Shown: positions 63,011 to 64,000 of the stretch, piece after piece
Position numbering within the stretch: position 1 is the first letter of the stretch
Layout: the number at the start of each line of letters is the position of its first letter
Source of the DNA: Bombyx mori
Taxonomy: Eukaryota; Arthropoda; Insecta; Lepidoptera; Bombycidae
Assembly (NCBI RefSeq): GCF_030269925.1
Contig: NC_085130.1
Location: 6,522,501-6,586,500 of the forward strand
Direction of reading: 5' to 3'
DNA: 64,000 nucleotides
Notes under the pieces: generated by a model
Told to the model about the DNA's origin: nothing
Database searches by the model: none
What the model saw: the letters and a program-made list of their open reading frames with translations, nothing else
Program-made: the position numbers and the translations under genes

Positions 63011-63139
63011 AGATAATTTCTATAAATAACCAACGTTTTGCTGAGAAATCACTTCGTCTCATCTTATCTCGTTTAATTGAATCACATCTAAATTGATTAC
63101 AGTATCAAATAAATCATAGGCTCGTTTCGCTCTAAAGTA

Positions 63140-63464
63140 TCTTATATATACCTTTAAACGAGCAATTTAAACGAGCAATATATATATATATATATATAAT
63201 CTGAATCTCGGAAACGGCTCCAACGATTTTTATAAAATTTAGTATACAGGGGATTTCGGGGGCGATAAATCGATCTAGCTACGACTTATTTTCAGAAAAT
63301 GTTGTTTTATTCGTGTTTTCAATAATCAATTTTATGACTCTTCCCGACATCTATTGGCGAATAATCATACTATTTTTCTTAATTGAGGGCAACTAACTGC
63401 TTTAAAGACACAACAAGATGACGTTATCAAAAAAAAAAACGATCAAAGCTCGGTCATCATCTAG
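63140..63464 (+). mobile_element. Helitron family D, complete
   Basis: TCTTATATATACCTTTAAAC to GCTCGGTCATCATCTAG before T; (TA)n at 63,178-63,198. 325 bp. Confidence 0.8.
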
Positions 63465-63718
63465 TTTCTCATAAAGCAGAATATTCGTATTTATCAATAG
63501 AAGATACTTATTTATATACTCGACACTGGCTAAAATGGCGTCGCAATAAATCCATTAATTGCCATACTGAAAAAACTAAAATGGCGTCGCAATAAATCAA
63601 TTGCTTTACTAAAAATAGGAAAAAGTATCTGAATACTTAACAAAAAAAGATAGTTGATCATTACTCGCGTTTAAAATCACAGGCACGTACGGGTCTTTAA
63701 ATAAATACAAAAAAATAC

Positions 63719-63754
63719 CTTCAACCTATCAGTGTCTTCAATAAATTCCTCCCA
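63719..63754 (-). CDS. Host gene 36-bp exon (most upstream seen)
   Basis: Acceptor TTTTTATGATTTCAG and donor GTATTTTTTTG; phase 0; WEEFIEDTDRLK. The intact acceptor shows the gene continues beyond the window. Confidence 0.78.
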
Positions 63755-63914
63755 CTGAAATCATAAAAAGTTTATGCATAATCAGTCAAAGACGAATCCT
63801 ATAATGTAACAATCTGAAAGTCCTTAAAGCAATGTTATCCTAGAAATATAATTTATGTGAAACAGTCTTTTGTATATTTAATATATTTAAATATATTTCG
63901 TCCATTTTTTATCC

Positions 63915-64000
63915 AAACTATTCGCTAGTTGCCTAAGAGGCTATTCCAGCTTCTCGCAAACGAGTAAATGAGCTCACGGGTTCAATTTGAGAGAAATTGC
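63915..64000 (-). mobile_element. Jockey-type LINE tail, cut by the window end
   Basis: CCAAACTATTCGCTAGTTGC, GAGGCTATTCCAGCTTCTCG and GAGCTCACGGGTTCAATTTG in reverse complement. Confidence 0.65.

Larger units (their letters stand above)
29826..63754 (-). other. Host gene locus: multi-microexon protein, 3' part (5' end outside window)
   Basis: At least 26 small coding exons lie on the minus strand, each closed by a GT donor and an AG acceptor (usually after a T-rich tract). All but one are phase 0 on both sides. Together they encode about 380 residues: a polar, Glu/Lys/Gln/Asn/Pro-rich part, then nine Cys-x4-Cys-x3 repeats and a terminal stretch ending PPGNDYGM. Introns of about 0.1-5 kb are packed with transposable elements. 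The gene continues upstream beyond 64,000, so start codon and signal peptide are not visible. I do not recognise the family. The cysteine ladder suggests a secreted, disulfide-linked protein. Some moth silk-adhesive genes have dozens of small exons, so a silk-type protein is one guess. Two or three more exons may be hidden. Confidence 0.75.

Overview
This is moth DNA, almost certainly Bombyx (B. mori or its close relative B. mandarina). The main evidence is about 40 copies or fragments of a SINE that I recognise as Bm1, on both strands. With them come lepidopteran-type Jockey, CR1-like and RTE-like LINE tails, several non-autonomous Helitron families and mariner remnants. Transposable elements make up a very large share of the window. 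Family names are recognised by eye, not by database search.

Region 1-29,800 contains no host gene that I can establish. It holds Bm1 copies, a MITE with perfect 44-bp inverted repeats (7,391-7,555), a full-length Jockey-type LINE with an 11-bp target-site duplication (12,086-17,169; ORF1 frameshifted, ORF2 with one in-frame stop), Helitrons with insertions nested in them, mariner fragments, and a foldback element with two arms of about 230 bp (27,176-27,994).

Region 29,800-64,000 is the 3' part of one large host gene on the minus strand. It runs into the window at the right-hand edge (first visible exon 63,719-63,754) and ends at a stop codon at 29,846-29,848 with a poly(A) signal close behind. 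I find 26 well-supported small exons (21-147 bp). Nearly all are in phase 0 at both ends, with good splice sites, and they are separated by introns full of Bm1, Helitrons, solo LTRs and other repeats. The last nine exons carry a regular nine-residue repeat, Cys-x4-Cys-x3. Eight of these repeats are encoded by separate exons of exactly 27 bp, and the ninth begins the terminal exon. I do not recognise the protein. A secreted or structural protein, perhaps of silk or saliva, is a guess. This microexon cysteine array is the most interesting feature of the window.

A second unusual object lies inside an intron of that gene. It is an inverted-repeat element with arms of about 500 bp (about 31,613-33,344) that sits inside an old Bm1 copy. 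Its loop carries a piece of the LINE endonuclease domain and a perfect 21-bp-stem hairpin.
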